This document shows positions 5,215 through 6,411 of a stretch of 6,411 nucleotides of DNA, one piece after another. The notes under the pieces are model-generated. The model did no database searches. It saw nothing but the letters and a program-made list of their open reading frames with translations, and was not told the origin of the DNA. The stretch is from CTSoil-075 sp964292325. GTDB lineage: Bacteria > Bacillota > Negativicutes > DSM-13327. Made by a program: the position numbers and the translations under genes. Numbering within the stretch: the stretch's first letter is position 1; each line of letters opens with the position of its first letter. The stretch covers positions 1 to 6,411 of the forward strand of contig CAXYVG010000154.1 in the NCBI GenBank assembly GCA_964292325.1, written 5' to 3'.

Positions 5215-5220
5215 CTCCTT
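5215..5220 (-). promoter_or_regulatory. Ribosome binding site fixing the start of the small acidic protein
   Basis: AAGGAG on the minus strand, 10 nt before ATG 5204. An ATG touching it (5212-5214) is out of frame and leads only to a 14-codon frame, so the ATG at 5204 is preferred. Confidence 0.55.
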
Positions 5221-5279
5221 GCAAATTTTTCAGAGACTACTACGCTATTATTATGCGGCAATAACAATGTCTGTATACA

Positions 5280-5307
5280 ATTAAAGATTTCCAGTATTTC
5301 TTATCAA
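5280..5307 (-). promoter_or_regulatory. Candidate sigma-A promoter for the small acidic protein
   Basis: TTGATA (-35, 5302-5307, 5 of 6) and TTTAAT (-10, 5280-5285, 5 of 6) lie 16 nt apart on the minus strand. Transcription would start near 5273, giving a leader of about 70 nt. The -35 lies 4 bp from the edge of palindrome copy B. Confidence 0.5.
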
Positions 5308-5310
5308 CGA

Positions 5311-5362
5311 AAACATGGGGACAGGGATGCTGTTTTGAAACACCATCCCTGTCCCCATGTTT
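5311..5362. repeat. Palindromic repeat, copy B, doubling as a likely terminator of the chemoreceptor gene
   Basis: A perfect 19-bp stem joins 5311-5329 (AAACATGGGGACAGGGATG) to 5344-5362, around a 14-base loop that can pair further (TGTTT with AAACA). It is related to copy A at 4809-4849. It lies about 90 nt past the chemoreceptor stop. The minus-strand T run after the stem is short, and on the plus strand five T residues follow, so it could act as a weak terminator in both directions. Such GGGGACAGG...CCTGTCCCC palindromes resemble REP-like repeats dispersed in some Firmicutes; that link is from memory and not tested here. Confidence 0.85.
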
Positions 5363-5449
5363 TTCTTCGCTTATAGGCTATAATGTGACCATTAAGTTAG
5401 AAATAATACGACACACAGAACTCTGCCTATCTATATTTTCTATTTGTAG
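5363..5449. other. 3' region of the chemoreceptor gene
   Basis: These 87 bases between the chemoreceptor stop and palindrome copy B are AT-rich. I see no gene or further structured element here. Confidence 0.4.
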
Positions 5450-6411
5450 CTATACCTTAAATTTCAAAACCATTTCATTTAAGACAGAGGCTGTCTCCGC
5501 TAAAGCGGTAGCCGAACAATTCATTTCATCTAATTGTTGACTAACATTATTGGCGCCCTGTGCGATTTCAGTTGTACCTGCAGAACTTTCCACAATAGTA
5601 GAAGCCACTGATTCAATTGCTCTATTCACTTCTGTCATTTCGGTGGATACTTGTGCTAATTTATTTCCAATATCGCTAGTGATATTTAAAAATGCATCCG
5701 CATCTTTCTTATATTGCTCACCAATATTAACAAAAGCATCATAATCTTTATGAACTGTACCAGAAATAAATGTTAGAAGTTCATTGCTATTTTCCACAAG
5801 GACACAAATAGAACCTTGTACTTTTTTTGTCAAGTCTTGAATTCCAGCTACTGCCCGCGCTGATTCTTCGGCTAGCTTTCTTACTTCTTCCGCTACTACA
5901 GCGAACCCCCTGCCCATTTCTCCCGCTCTTGCCGCTTCAATTGCCGCATTCAACGCTAATAAATTGGTCTGCCCTGCTATCGTCGCAATAGAAGAGGCCA
6001 TACTGGAAATTTCGTCAACGATTTTCGCCTCTTCAATAGCTTTTGCCATGCGTTGCTCGATATCGTCATATAATTGCACAGCAGACTGACGTGTTCCTTG
6101 CGCATTTTTTTGCAAGGCAACGGCTTGCCGCTCAACCGTCTTCGCCACTTCGTTACCATGGTTTGCCTCAAGTGCAATATGCCCTATGTTTGCTTCCATA
6201 TTCTCAGCAGATGCTGTAATCTCTTCTATAGAGGCTGAAACACTTTGCAACCCTCCAGCAACTTGCTGAGTGGCTGCCGCCAATCCACTCGATATATCTG
6301 CGGATCCACTGGCACTTGTCGTCAGATTTTTAGATGCTAAAGCTACTTGTCCCGCACTTTGTGAAACCCCCATAACCAGCATATTTAAATTGTCAATCAT
6401 GTTATTAATTA
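5450..6411 (-). CDS. Methyl-accepting chemotaxis protein, signalling domain (5' end outside the window)
   Basis: Chemoreceptors of this type pass ligand signals through a long cytoplasmic coiled coil to CheA and CheW. The visible 320 or so residues are the cytoplasmic part. Numbering from the internal Met at 6400, the highly conserved hairpin tip is IAGQTNLLALNAAIEAARAGEMGRGFAVVAEEVRKLAEES (141-180). It is flanked by two long helical arms with Ala/Ser/Glu-rich methylation regions (about 48-70 and 262-283, e.g. ESSAGTTEIAQGANNVS). The C-terminus, LNEMVLKFKV, is the usual end, with no NWETF-like CheR-docking pentapeptide. The frame stays open past 6400 to the window edge (INN before the Met), and the MIDNLNMLV stretch looks like the exit of a HAMP domain, so the Met at 6400 is not the true start and the sensor and membrane parts lie outside. 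The ligand cannot be inferred. Confidence 0.95.
   Translation of the reverse strand, partial: INNMIDNLNMLVMGVSQSAGQVALASKNLTTSASGSADISSGLAAATQQVAGGLQSVSASIEEITASAENMEANIGHIALEANHGNEVAKTVERQAVALQKNAQGTRQSAVQLYDDIEQRMAKAIEEAKIVDEISSMASSIATIAGQTNLLALNAAIEAARAGEMGRGFAVVAEEVRKLAEESARAVAGIQDLTKKVQGSICVLVENSNELLTFISGTVHKDYDAFVNIGEQYKKDADAFLNITSDIGNKLAQVSTEMTEVNRAIESVASTIVESSAGTTEIAQGANNVSQQLDEMNCSATALAETASVLNEMVLKFKV

Noticed and set aside
4962..5267. Longer 101-codon form of the small acidic protein starting at TTG 5267
   Set aside because: It lacks a ribosome site at 5267 and would place the good AAGGAG site (5215-5220) inside the gene; the ATG at 5204 fits better.
4809..5362. The two palindromes as a CRISPR array
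   Set aside because: Only two copies about 460 bp apart, with a gene between them and no regular spacers.
5977..6177. Minus-strand 66-codon frame inside the chemoreceptor
   Set aside because: An alternative frame of the conserved signalling domain; an out-of-frame shadow.

Overview
The window is AT-rich and uses strong AGGAG-type ribosome binding sites. Every gene I accept lies on the minus strand. FliS and a methyl-accepting chemotaxis protein show a motile bacterium. The ribosome sites, a possible Spo0A box and the style of the short palindromic repeats suggest a Firmicute; a spore-forming Negativicute such as the Sporomusa/Pelosinus group would fit, but this is inference.

Reading the minus strand from the right edge, the genes are as follows. 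A 5'-truncated chemoreceptor, represented mainly by its cytoplasmic signalling domain, occupies 5450-6411. An unrecognised small acidic protein starts at 5204; its frame breaks at 4962 and appears to continue to 4853 through two one-base frame changes in A-tracts. Two related GGGGACAGG-type palindromes (5311-5362 and 4809-4849) bracket this gene. Next comes the C-terminal remnant of a GNAT acetyltransferase (4463-4669). It is followed by a half-size EamA-type membrane protein (3959-4384) and a stand-alone TerC-family membrane protein (3127-3867).

A 480-base gap follows. It holds possible alternative RNA pairings (2934-3011), a minus-strand intrinsic terminator (2893-2914) and a possible promoter overlapping a Spo0A-like box. 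It leads into a geranylgeranyl-reductase-type FAD oxidoreductase (1563-2636, probable TTG start). Then come a small secreted beta-rich protein (1053-1448) and, after a 269-base gap with a two-tier hairpin, a double-length FliS-like flagellar chaperone (70-783).

The layout is a series of small, mostly separate transcription units rather than one operon. The chemoreceptor and FliS share a motility theme, and EamA and TerC are adjacent co-oriented membrane proteins, but no single pathway joins all the genes. The most unusual places are the palindrome-flanked frameshifted gene, the two-domain FliS, and the two structured non-coding segments. I did not see a clearly new multi-gene system.
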